From: Anaerotruncus rubiinfantis
Lineage (GTDB): Bacteria; Bacillota; Clostridia; Oscillospirales; Ruminococcaceae
Direction of reading: 5' to 3'
DNA length: 64,000 nt
NCBI RefSeq assembly: GCF_900078395.1
Contig: NZ_FKLA01000009.1
Coordinates: forward strand, 1,998,614-2,062,613
Below are positions 19,375 through 27,625 of the stretch, piece by piece (positions within the stretch are counted from its first letter, which is position 1; each line of letters opens with the position of its first letter). A model generated the notes under the pieces. The model was given only the letters and a program-made list of their open reading frames with translations, did not search any database and had not been told where the DNA came from. The translations under genes were made by a program, and so were the position numbers.

Positions 19375-22300
19375 ATGAAACGAAAACTGTTGTCTCTTTT
19401 GCTGGCGGCAGTGATGGTAGCCACGGTGTTTAACTCCGTAGCATTGGCTGCCGAAACAGAAGAAAACGAAAAAGAAATCCCGCAAGCTGCCTGCGAGCTT
19501 TGCGGGCATATCCACGATGAAAACTGTGGCTACATCGCCTCTGTGGAGGGCGTACCCTGCTCCCATATACATGATGACGCCTGCGGGTTTACAGAAGGCG
19601 CGCAGAGTATCCCGTGCAGCCATGAACATACTGAGGAATGCTATCAGCTGGTGACCAATTGTGTCCATGAACACACAGACGCATGCTATCCCGTTCTGGA
19701 TTCGGTAGATACGCAAGCGCCTGCAGACACAGCGCCCGGCGATGAAGGTGAAATGGAAGCACCTATGGATACTGCTTCGGGGGACGCGGAAGCAGCAGAA
19801 ACCCCGGTGGAAGGCGATGCAGCGGGAGAAACCCTGTCCCTCCCCGTAGAGGAAGGCGTGGAAACCCCGTCCGCTCCCGAGGACGAAGAGGAAGCAATCT
19901 CTGTCCTCAATGACGAAGGAGCGGCCCCGGAACCCACAGAGTGCACCCACGAATGCACCGAGGAAAACGGCTGTATCGCGAAAGAGCTCGCCTGTCCCCA
20001 CGAGCACGACGCCGCCTGCGGATATATCCCCGGGGAGGGCACGCCCTGCAACCACGTTCACGACGAAAACTGCGGATATGTGGCGCCCGCAGAGGGCGCC
20101 GACTGCACACATGTGTGCAGTGCAGCAGGTATACCTGCTGCACTAATTAACCCTATCGGCGGCAACAACGGAGCAGAACATTTGGTTTCGTCAGAGGCTG
20201 AAATGAAGGACATCCTGGGAAACAGCGAGACAAATGTTGTAATTCGTGTAAAAGGAACCATTGAAATGAGCCCCATTTCCATCCCTGCCGGAAAACAGGT
20301 CGCCTTAATGCCTGCTGACGGAGAGGACAGCTGTCTGATCAGCAAGGGTCACAAGATGATCACCATTGCCAGCGGTGCGACGCTCACCCTGGCGGGTTCC
20401 GGCACAAATACCCTGACCATCGACGGAGAAAATACATATGGCCAGCTGGTCTATGTTGAAGGAACCCTTGTCATGGAAGACGGCTCGGCAGTAACCCGGG
20501 GGTTCTATGATACAAGCTCCGACATCTGCTATGGCGGAGGAATTTATGTTGCTGAAGACGGTTCATTTGTGATGAATGGCGGAGAAGTTTCAAATAGTTC
20601 CGCAGAACAGGGCGGCGGAGTTGCTGTTAGAAACGGAATATTCAAGATGAGCGGCGGAAAAATTATCGATAACAATAATCCGCGCAATAATGAAAAAGGC
20701 GGCGGAGTCTATGTCGATGGTGAAAAGGGCTCCTTGCAATTATCCGGCAATGCATTGATCCAGGGAAATACCGCCAATGACGGAGACGGTCCCGTAGGCG
20801 CCGGTGGCGGGGTTTATATTTGTGATGGAGCCGCCTTTGAAATGACTGGCGGTACTATTACGAAGAACAAGGTAGAAAACGGATCGGGAGATTGCTACGG
20901 CGGCGGCGTTGCCATCCGTAACGCAACGGGAGTGATCTCGGGCGGAACAATTTCTTCTAACGAAGCGTCCACCTGCGGCGGCGGAATTTCCTGTTCCAGC
21001 GGCGGCGGATTTACCCCCACGGACGGTTACACTGGAGAGGCCATCTTGACGATCACCGGCGACGCGAAGATCATCAACAATACTGCCGGCGCAAATGATC
21101 AGACAAGCGCTATGCGCGGCGGCGGCGGTATTTATAACTGCGGCACGCTCAATGTCGAAGGCGGAGTGATCAGCGGCAACAAAGCGTACTGCGGCGGCGG
21201 TATTGCCAATCAAGGACATAGCAGCTCTTCAGAAAGCGGCACGCTCAATCTCACTGGCGGAGAAATCCGCGGCAACACTGCCGAGACCGGCGGCGGAATC
21301 GGCAACGAGCAAACGGTTCATATCGCCGGCGGAACGATCTCCGGCAATACCGCAACCAAAGCCGGAAGCGGCATCTATCAAGATGGGAACTTGGGCTTAT
21401 CCAGCGCGCCGGTGTGGGGCGAGGACGACGACATCGCCCTGGTCGATTATTATCACTATAAGTATGGTCTACGATATAAAACCACCATCAGCAAGGCCGG
21501 AGATTTTACCTTTGCAGGCAGATTGCCGGTCACCCTTTACTCAACCTCTAAAGACGCCGATAAAACAGCGGAACAGGTCGGGAGAAACCTGGTTGAAACC
21601 TATCTCGCAGATGTTTCCCCAGCGGATCTGCAAAAATTTGATGTCCGCACAAAGGGAGACTTCACTGCGGTCTATACGGAAACAGACGCCGAACAGCAGA
21701 GCCCTGTTGTTCCGGTTTTGGAATTGGCACAGGGCGTCAAATATCAGGTGGAGTATTATTACCAGTCGTCGGATGGAAGCTACGCTGCACTTCCCACAGA
21801 GACGAAGACCTTCTCCGGACCGCTGGGCATGTACACCATAACCCCGGAAGAGGTTGTTACATACGATGGCGTCCAATATTCCTTTGACCAAACAAACGCA
21901 AACAATGTGCTTAGCCTGGAATTGACAAATCCAATGCCCGCCGGCAGCGTGTTTAAGGTTTATTATGAAATAGATACTCCTAAATACACGGTCGCCTATG
22001 ACGCCAACGGCGGCAGCGGCACAGCTCCGGCTGAGCCAGCCGAATATGCGGAAGGTGAAATCGTAACGGTTTTTGAAAACACCTTTACCTATGAGGGTAT
22101 GTCATTCACCGGCTGGAAGGACGGCGAAGGCAACGACTACACAGTCGGTTCTACCTTTACGATGCCGGCGAAGGATGTAGCCCTGTTCGCCCAATGGGAA
22201 TCCAACAGCGGTGGCGGTGGCGGCGGAAGCAGCAACGGCGGAAACGGTGGCGGTGGAAACAGTGGCGGCGGCGGTGACGACGACACCTACTATACTCTGA

Positions 22301-22689
22301 TCTTCCGGACCAATGGCGGATCCCCTATTTCCAGCAGAAGGGTGACGGAATATACGACCGTACGGCTGACACAACGCCCCACAAAGGATAGCTACACCTT
22401 TGAAGGCTGGTATGCAGATCAGGCGTTGACCCAAAAAATCTCCTCTGTGTATATGGACCGGGATAAAACGGTCTATGCCAAATGGACGCAGGGCACGACT
22501 TTCCCGCTTGATCCCAACCGTCCGGCTGATCCGGCAAAACCCGGAACGCCAGCCGGCCCGGGCGCCGCACCGAATCCAAAACCCCTGCCGGATACGGGCG
22601 CTTCCTCCATGTCCGGCCTTTGGCTGGCGGTGAGCGTTCTCTCAGGAGCAGGGTTGGTTTGGATAAACAGAAAGAAACGCTGCCGGTAA
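19375..22689 (+). CDS. LPDTG-anchored surface protein with Cys/His modules, beta-helix and InlB-type repeats
   Basis: An 1104-residue secreted protein. Signal peptide at 1-27 (cleavage near ALA-A). Residues about 35-110 and 180-255 hold repeated modules of the form C-x-H-x-HDxxCGY. Between them is an acidic Thr/Ala/Pro-rich linker. Residues about 290-670 are repeats of GGGIY/GGGI type typical of a right-handed parallel beta-helix. Two Listeria-Bacteroides (InlB B) repeats follow (YTVAYDANGGSG..., YYTLIFRTNGGSP...), separated by a Gly/Ser linker. The C-terminus is LPDTG, a hydrophobic segment and RKKRCR, a sortase signal. Strong ribosome site AAAGGAG. It lies just before a class B sortase. Likely an adhesin; the ligand is unknown. 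Confidence 0.93.
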   Translation: MKRKLLSLLLAAVMVATVFNSVALAAETEENEKEIPQAACELCGHIHDENCGYIASVEGVPCSHIHDDACGFTEGAQSIPCSHEHTEECYQLVTNCVHEHTDACYPVLDSVDTQAPADTAPGDEGEMEAPMDTASGDAEAAETPVEGDAAGETLSLPVEEGVETPSAPEDEEEAISVLNDEGAAPEPTECTHECTEENGCIAKELACPHEHDAACGYIPGEGTPCNHVHDENCGYVAPAEGADCTHVCSAAGIPAALINPIGGNNGAEHLVSSEAEMKDILGNSETNVVIRVKGTIEMSPISIPAGKQVALMPADGEDSCLISKGHKMITIASGATLTLAGSGTNTLTIDGENTYGQLVYVEGTLVMEDGSAVTRGFYDTSSDICYGGGIYVAEDGSFVMNGGEVSNSSAEQGGGVAVRNGIFKMSGGKIIDNNNPRNNEKGGGVYVDGEKGSLQLSGNALIQGNTANDGDGPVGAGGGVYICDGAAFEMTGGTITKNKVENGSGDCYGGGVAIRNATGVISGGTISSNEASTCGGGISCSSGGGFTPTDGYTGEAILTITGDAKIINNTAGANDQTSAMRGGGGIYNCGTLNVEGGVISGNKAYCGGGIANQGHSSSSESGTLNLTGGEIRGNTAETGGGIGNEQTVHIAGGTISGNTATKAGSGIYQDGNLGLSSAPVWGEDDDIALVDYYHYKYGLRYKTTISKAGDFTFAGRLPVTLYSTSKDADKTAEQVGRNLVETYLADVSPADLQKFDVRTKGDFTAVYTETDAEQQSPVVPVLELAQGVKYQVEYYYQSSDGSYAALPTETKTFSGPLGMYTITPEEVVTYDGVQYSFDQTNANNVLSLELTNPMPAGSVFKVYYEIDTPKYTVAYDANGGSGTAPAEPAEYAEGEIVTVFENTFTYEGMSFTGWKDGEGNDYTVGSTFTMPAKDVALFAQWESNSGGGGGGSSNGGNGGGGNSGGGGDDDTYYTLIFRTNGGSPISSRRVTEYTTVRLTQRPTKDSYTFEGWYADQALTQKISSVYMDRDKTVYAKWTQGTTFPLDPNRPADPAKPGTPAGPGAAPNPKPLPDTGASSMSGLWLAVSVLSGAGLVWINRKKRCR

Positions 22690-22705
22690 GCGGAGCAATA
22701 TTAAG

Positions 22706-22742
22706 CCAAAGAGACAGAAAGAAAATTCTTTCTGTCTCTTTG
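22706..22742 (+). terminator. Hairpin between surface protein and sortase genes
   Basis: Perfect inverted repeat CCAAAGAGACAGAAAGAA / TTCTTTCTGTCTCTTTGG beginning 17 bases after the surface protein stop. No long T tract follows, so it may be a partial terminator or an mRNA-processing/stability element that lowers sortase expression relative to the surface protein. Confidence 0.65.
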
Positions 22743-22787
22743 GGTATTCCATCTGCCAAAGATACTGTATTGAGCCGGAGGGATGAA

Positions 22788-23648
22788 ATGACGAAAAAAC
22801 AGATGATAAGCGGAGCTTTGGCTGCAGTATTCTTGATCTCCACTGCATGTTGGGTCGGTATTGTTCTCAAGAATGAGAAAGATAAAGCTGCGTTTGAGCA
22901 GCTTCGGGATCAGGTTCAGGCGGCCGCTTCTCATGAAAAAGCGCCGAGCGATCCACCGGCAGAAATACAAGAAGATATGGCTGAACCGCGGGTTCTCCCG
23001 CAATATGCAAAGCTGCATGAACAAAATCCGGATATGGCCGGCTGGATTAAAATCGAAGGAACAAATCTGAGCTACCCGGTGATGTATACCCCCGATGATG
23101 TGGAATATTACCTTAGAAAAGACTTCTACAAAAATGATTCCATAGCCGGAACGCCTTTTATCGGATACGACTGCACATTGGATCCCCGCAGTGACAATCT
23201 GCTCTTGTACGGCCACAACATGAAAAGCGGGGACACCATGTTCACGCCCCTCCTCTCCTATCAGGAACAATCTTTTTGGCGGGAGCACCCCGTCATCCAA
23301 TTTGACACCCTGTACGAAACAGGCAAATATGATATCGTGGCGGTTTTTCATGTGACGGCGGATGCGGGAAACGGCCACTTTGCATTTTATAATTTTACCG
23401 ATGCTGAAAACGAAGAAGAATTTTATACATTCGTAGATACCTGTAAAGAATTATCGCTGTATGACACCGGAGTAACCGCATCATATGGGGATGAATTAAT
23501 CACCCTTACCACCTGCAACTTTTACAGTGAAAATGGGAGATTTGTGGTAGTCGCAAGACTAAAAATGACGAATGATACTGCTTCGCAATCAAACGGGCGG
23601 GCAACGGCATTTTGCCCCAATCCCTTAAAACATCGTTCTGCTGTGTGA
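22788..23648 (+). CDS. srtB: Class B sortase
   Basis: A 286-residue membrane-anchored transpeptidase. One N-terminal transmembrane helix (about 8-26), then a class B sortase fold. Catalytic histidine H143 in LLLYGHNMKSG, cysteine C243 in TLTTCNF, and the arginine shortly after in GRFVVVAR. ATG at 22788 has GGAGGG at 5 bases; longer upstream reading lies in the surface protein's end. Its probable substrate is the adjacent LPDTG protein, which would be joined to peptidoglycan. Class B enzymes classically use NPQTN-like signals, but clostridial ones accept other motifs such as PPKTG. Confidence 0.95.
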   Translation: MTKKQMISGALAAVFLISTACWVGIVLKNEKDKAAFEQLRDQVQAAASHEKAPSDPPAEIQEDMAEPRVLPQYAKLHEQNPDMAGWIKIEGTNLSYPVMYTPDDVEYYLRKDFYKNDSIAGTPFIGYDCTLDPRSDNLLLYGHNMKSGDTMFTPLLSYQEQSFWREHPVIQFDTLYETGKYDIVAVFHVTADAGNGHFAFYNFTDAENEEEFYTFVDTCKELSLYDTGVTASYGDELITLTTCNFYSENGRFVVVARLKMTNDTASQSNGRATAFCPNPLKHRSAV

Positions 23649-23668
23649 TAAAACAGGCAAGGCGGATT

Positions 23669-23712
23669 TTATGGTGTGCGCAATCTAAATTTTGCGCACG
23701 CCATAAATCTTT
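23669..23712 (+). terminator. Terminator after the sortase gene
   Basis: Inverted repeat TTATGGTGTGCGCAA / TTGCGCACGCCATAA (one G-T mismatch) followed by ATCTTTTC. It lies between the convergent sortase and XRE genes. Confidence 0.8.
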
Positions 23713-23722
23713 TCTCCATTGC

Positions 23723-24097
23723 TTACTGGATGTCCATAAAGAGCGCGTTAAGGATAATCCTGAGCTGTCGCTGCCTTCCCGCCGGCATTTTGCGATACTG
23801 CTCCTGGAATTTCAGGTAGTCGTCATAAGATAATGGCCGGTAGTCTTCCTGCCGCGCTTCCCCCTTCGTCCCTGCATGCTGTTCTTCCTCTTCATGGATC
23901 AGCTCCTCCAACGTCGTGCCCAGAGATTTCGCGATGTGTTCCAGCGTCGCCTTGGTAGGGTTTGTTACAATCCCACGTTCAAACCGACTGATATAGGAGG
24001 GGCTCATATAGGTGTCGAGGGCAAAATGCAGCTGCGTTTTGCCTGTCCGTTCCCTATACTTTTTGATTTTTTTACCAACGATCTTGCCGATCTCCAT
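23723..24097 (-). CDS. XRE-family HTH regulator
   Basis: A 124-residue protein with a Cro/C1 helix-turn-helix at residues 6-65 (KTQLHFALDTYMSPSYISRFERG) and a charged C-terminal tail. ATG at 24097 follows AAGGGGG by 8 bases; earlier in-frame codons lack a ribosome site. It is convergent with the sortase gene and closes the AT-rich block. Target genes are unknown; either its own promoter or the surface locus is plausible. Confidence 0.88.
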   Translation of the reverse strand: MEIGKIVGKKIKKYRERTGKTQLHFALDTYMSPSYISRFERGIVTNPTKATLEHIAKSLGTTLEELIHEEEEQHAGTKGEARQEDYRPLSYDDYLKFQEQYRKMPAGRQRQLRIILNALFMDIQ

Positions 24098-24205
24098 AAT
24101 AAATACCCCCTTGATTATGATGATACAGGAATTTATCGGCAAAAATCTTCTTTTTGTACCTAAGCAAATCGATACAATAGTCCTTATATTTTATACAAAT
24201 TGTAA

Positions 24206-24241
24206 TCAAAAGACCTCCGTCCCAAAACAGACGGAGGCCTT
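24206..24241 (-). terminator. Terminator after the amidohydrolase gene
   Basis: Hairpin GGCCTCCGTCTG / GACGGAGGTC on the minus strand (24241-24212) followed by TTTTGATT, 10 bases past the amidohydrolase stop. Confidence 0.85.
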
Positions 24242-24249
24242 CGCAGGAT

Positions 24250-25056
24250 TCATAAGCCGAGCTGATAGATCCGGTTGGCGTTGCCAAAAAAGATATCTTC
24301 CTGGAATCGTTCCGGCACCAGGCGCCCGATAAAAGCAATATATTCCTTGAGGTTCACAAGCGGCCAATCGGTGCCGAACATGACCCGGTCGTAGCAGTCC
24401 GCATATTTCATCCAGATCCGCAGCTGTTCGACATAGCCGCCGTTTTCCGCAAAAAAGGCGCAGGGGTTGACCCGGCCCTCCAATAGTCCGGACAGGTCAA
24501 CCGCAACGTTATCGTTTTTCTCGAGCACCGCCGCCGCATCCACCAGCCATGGATTCCCAAAATGGCACATGACAAACTGCACCTGCGGATACCGCACCGC
24601 CAATTCGTCCAGTGTCAGCGGATGACTATATTTGAGCAGCGCGCCTTTCCCGGCGGTCGCGCCCGTGTGGATTGCCACCGGTTTTTGATAGCGCGCGGCA
24701 AGCTCATAAAAGGGGGCATAAATCTGATCGGTCACATAAGTGCTGTTGTAACCCGGATACAATTTGATCCCCACACAGTTTTTCCGCTGCAGATGCAGTT
24801 GCACCTGTTCCACGGTCTGCTGGTAGCTTTCCTCCCGCAGACGCTCTTCATCCAAACCGACACAGTAGCTGAGAAATGGCGGATAATCCCCCTGTGCAGA
24901 CAAGCCGCGGTTCCCCATCACAACACCATGAACGATCCCCAGTTTTCCATACTGTTCGCTCAGATGTTCCGCCGTATTTTCATGCCCGGCGGCGGCAGCG
25001 ATGCCGTCGAAATATTCCGCCCTGCAAAAATGAAGGTGTGCATCAATTATTTTCAA
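24250..25056 (-). CDS. Amidohydrolase-2 family TIM-barrel hydrolase
   Basis: A 268-residue metal-dependent hydrolase. The metal ligands are visible as HLH near residue 7-9, H in AIHTGATAG (about 130), H in MCHFGNP (about 163) and D in FGTDWP (about 224). This set marks the COG2159 amidohydrolase/decarboxylase group. Start is TTG at 25056 with AAAGGAGA at 9 bases. Single gene with its own terminator. The substrate cannot be predicted; the group includes decarboxylases and lactonases. Confidence 0.88.
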   Translation of the reverse strand: MKIIDAHLHFCRAEYFDGIAAAAGHENTAEHLSEQYGKLGIVHGVVMGNRGLSAQGDYPPFLSYCVGLDEERLREESYQQTVEQVQLHLQRKNCVGIKLYPGYNSTYVTDQIYAPFYELAARYQKPVAIHTGATAGKGALLKYSHPLTLDELAVRYPQVQFVMCHFGNPWLVDAAAVLEKNDNVAVDLSGLLEGRVNPCAFFAENGGYVEQLRIWMKYADCYDRVMFGTDWPLVNLKEYIAFIGRLVPERFQEDIFFGNANRIYQLGL

Positions 25057-25280
25057 AAGAGAAGATCTCCTTTCACAGACAGGTTTTCGTAAGCAGCAAC
25101 GTACTATATTATATCACCAGCGCGAAGCGTTTTGTGATATTAAAGCACAGCACACGGCCGCAACCGCTTCAGTCCCGCCCAAGGCGGACGCAATTTGGCA
25201 TTTTTTCAAATTGCCCGCGCTTATTATAGCACTTTTTTGTCCGCCTGCAACCTTCCATGAAAAGTGAAAATCCACGCTGT

Positions 25281-26564
25281 TTAAAAACCAGGCTGTTCGA
25301 TCCTGTATAGCGCGTTCAGAACGCTCCAGTTTTCCGGGAATGGACGCATCAGGTTCCAGTAGCCCGCTCCGCGCAGACCGTATTCAGCCACCAGTTCCAG
25401 TTTTGTACGGATGCTTTTGGCATCTTCGAACCAGACCTCGTGCTCGGCCGATCCATCCTGATAACGGAAATGGGGCGCCTGCGCGGTACTGCTGTACTCG
25501 ATCTGCACGCCGTATTCCGCGGCAATCTGTACAGCCCGGACGTTTGATATCGACTTCGCAGCAGTCACGCCCTGCACATATGGAAGCGGCCAGTCGTAAC
25601 CGTAATTCGGGATGCCCATGAAAATCTTTTCCGGCTGGATGCGCGTGACCGCGTAATCAAGCACCTCCCGGACATTCCCCACCGGCGCAACCGCCATCGG
25701 CGGGCCATACCGGTACCCCCATTCATAGGTCATCAGCAAAACACCGTTTGCCGCTTCCCCAACCGCCTGGTAATCGTGCCCTTCCAGAAGCAGCCCCTTC
25801 TGATCATCGGAAGTCTTGGCCGCCAACGCCGCAAAGACTTCGTATCCGGCCGGGTTCAGCTGCCCGCGCATCCGGCCTACAAAGTCCGCAAAAAGCTTTT
25901 TATCCGCGGCATAAAGGTTTTCAAAATCAATATCCAGCCCAACATAGCCCTTCTCCTGGATGGTTTCAAGCGTCTCTTCAATCAGCCGTTCCTGAATCCG
26001 GCGATTCGTCAGCACCAGATGCGCCAGGTCACTGTCAAACCCAATTGGTTCCCGGAGATTGGAAAGGTGCATCAGCGGGGCCACATCTGTTTCCTTTGCC
26101 ATCTCGATGAGCTCCTCATCCTCCATTTCAGAGAGCTCCCCGTCCTCCTCAATTTCATAGGTAAACGGCATCAGATAGCTCATAAACGGAAGCATGTTTT
26201 TTAAAAGCCGCCGGTTGACGTCCGGATATGCATAACCGAGCACATCCATATTTCCAAGCTTTTGTTGGCTGAAGGAAATCACCAACTGCTGGCCGGGATA
26301 GATGTAGGCCCGTTCAATTAACCCCGGATTGTTGCGGTAGAGCTCGTTGAGTGGGATTTTGTATTTCTGCGCGATCCCATAAAGGGAATCCCCCGCCTGC
26401 ACCGTATAAAGGTTTTTTGGATATAGGATCACGATCGTCTGTCCCACCACCAGGCGGTCGGCGTTCTGCAGGCCATTATATTGGATGAGCTGCTGTACCG
26501 GCACCTGATACCGGCGCGCAATCGAAAAGAGCGTGTCCCCGCGCTCCACCGTATGGATGACCAT
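25281..26564 (-). CDS. LysM-GH18 peptidoglycan hydrolase (YaaH/SleL-like)
   Basis: A 427-residue protein with two LysM repeats (residues 2-47 and 52-97) and a GH18 catalytic domain (about 105-420) that carries the family motif as GLDIDFEN; the glutamate is the expected acid catalyst. No signal peptide. This exact layout is that of SleL/YaaH, spore N-acetylglucosaminidases that degrade cortex during germination and are packed into the coat without export. It supports a sporulating host. Stands alone between plsY and the amidohydrolase gene. Confidence 0.93.
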   Translation of the reverse strand: MVIHTVERGDTLFSIARRYQVPVQQLIQYNGLQNADRLVVGQTIVILYPKNLYTVQAGDSLYGIAQKYKIPLNELYRNNPGLIERAYIYPGQQLVISFSQQKLGNMDVLGYAYPDVNRRLLKNMLPFMSYLMPFTYEIEEDGELSEMEDEELIEMAKETDVAPLMHLSNLREPIGFDSDLAHLVLTNRRIQERLIEETLETIQEKGYVGLDIDFENLYAADKKLFADFVGRMRGQLNPAGYEVFAALAAKTSDDQKGLLLEGHDYQAVGEAANGVLLMTYEWGYRYGPPMAVAPVGNVREVLDYAVTRIQPEKIFMGIPNYGYDWPLPYVQGVTAAKSISNVRAVQIAAEYGVQIEYSSTAQAPHFRYQDGSAEHEVWFEDAKSIRTKLELVAEYGLRGAGYWNLMRPFPENWSVLNALYRIEQPGF

Positions 26565-26635
26565 ATTACCCTCTCCATTTCTGAAAAATACATTCCATCC
26601 TATCTTTATGCTTAAAATTGAAGCTGGATGCAGAA

Positions 26636-26672
26636 AAGCCCTCCGGGAAGCATTTCCCGGAGGGCTTTTTCA
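26636..26672 (-). terminator. Terminator of plsY
   Basis: Perfect inverted repeat AAAGCCCTCCGGGAA / TTCCCGGAGGGCTTT overlapping the plsY stop region, followed on the minus strand by TTCTGC. The plus-strand side is followed by TTTTT, so it could also stop read-through from the other direction. Confidence 0.8.
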
Positions 26673-27278
26673 GCGCCGGAACCGATGCAGGAAGCCGGCT
26701 TTTTTTTCACTTCCCGCGGCAATCCGCCGGAAAGATCCGAAATTGCGCGCCGCCATCATGCCCGCGGCCGCAAGGACGAGCAGTCCCGCTTCCCACCCGG
26801 AAAGCGAGGCCGCAAACGGCAGAAACACGATTGGGATCGCTGTCGCACCAACAGCAAGGTAGCCGGTCAGAAACACCAATCCAAGCCCCGCCAGACAACT
26901 TGCCGTCCCCCACATGGGGGAATACAGCACCAAGAAGGTGCAGGTCACCGCAACTCCTTTGCCGCCGCGAAACCCATTCCAAAATGGGAAATTGTGACCG
27001 CACGCGGCGCCGATTCCCGCATAAAGAACCGCGATTCTTCCCAGCTGCGGGAAAAACGCGAGCCTGCACAGAAGGCAGGCAGCCGCGGTTTTCATAACGT
27101 CTCCGCAAAGCACCAGCGCACCCGCTCTTTTCCCGAACAGGCGTGTCATATTGGCTGTTCCAGGGTTCCCCGACCCCATCGTCCGGGCGCTTTTTCCGGT
27201 CTTATAATAGGCGAGCAGTTCGGCTGTCAAAATGCAGCCGAGCAGATAGCCTGCAAGAAAACATCCCAAACGTTCCAT
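26670..27278 (-). CDS. plsY: Glycerol-3-phosphate acyltransferase PlsY
   Basis: A 202-residue membrane enzyme that transfers the acyl group from acyl-phosphate to glycerol-3-phosphate, the first step of phospholipid synthesis. Seen: the GSGNPGTANMTR motif near residue 36, the GHNFPFWNGFRGGKGVAV motif near residue 97, and several hydrophobic helices. ATG at 27278 has AGGAGG at 6 bases; a TTG one codon upstream is too close. The third PlsY motif is less clear. It lacks a neighbouring der or plsX gene. Confidence 0.92.
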   Translation of the reverse strand: MERLGCFLAGYLLGCILTAELLAYYKTGKSARTMGSGNPGTANMTRLFGKRAGALVLCGDVMKTAAACLLCRLAFFPQLGRIAVLYAGIGAACGHNFPFWNGFRGGKGVAVTCTFLVLYSPMWGTASCLAGLGLVFLTGYLAVGATAIPIVFLPFAASLSGWEAGLLVLAAAGMMAARNFGSFRRIAAGSEKKAGFLHRFRR

Positions 27279-27315
27279 CAAAAGCCTCCTCTCCGGTCAA
27301 ACTGCGGACGGCCTG

Positions 27316-27579
27316 TCACCCCAGTGCTTCGGTGAACATCTTCTCAACAAGCTCGATCGAAGGAACTCCCTCCATCACCTTCACATCGTCCACAAAAAAG
27401 GTGGGCACATACCAGTACTGATAACCTTTGATCTTTTCCGGCTCCCGGTTCTCTTCAATCACTTCGATATCAACCGCCCGGTATTCGGGATGGACCGTTT
27501 TCAGTTCTTCCATCATCTCAAACGCCTGTTTGCAGTATGGGCAGTCCTCCAAAATCATCATCTTTACATGCTTTGGCAT
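27316..27579 (-). CDS. Glutaredoxin/thioredoxin-like protein with CPYC motif
   Basis: An 87-residue thioredoxin-fold protein with C13-P-Y-C16 and the cis-proline region VPTFFVDD, matching small glutaredoxin-like proteins of anaerobes. It would reduce disulfides or act as a redox carrier. ATG at 27579 has GGAG at 8 bases. It sits 37 bases from plsY on the same strand and may be co-transcribed with it. Confidence 0.85.
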   Translation of the reverse strand: MPKHVKMMILEDCPYCKQAFEMMEELKTVHPEYRAVDIEVIEENREPEKIKGYQYWYVPTFFVDDVKVMEGVPSIELVEKMFTEALG

Positions 27580-27625
27580 TCTTATCACTCCTTTCCTCGA
27601 TCATAAGCTGTGCCGTTTGGCCTGA

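Noticed and set aside
20500..21400. CRISPR-like or tandem DNA repeat in the surface protein gene
   Set aside because: The GGCGGCGG-type DNA repeats are coding repeats of Gly-rich beta-helix turns, without constant spacers.
24097..24142. Longer N-terminus for the XRE regulator starting at 24142
   Set aside because: The extra residues are hydrophobic and unlike the family start; the AAGGGGG site sets the start at 24097.
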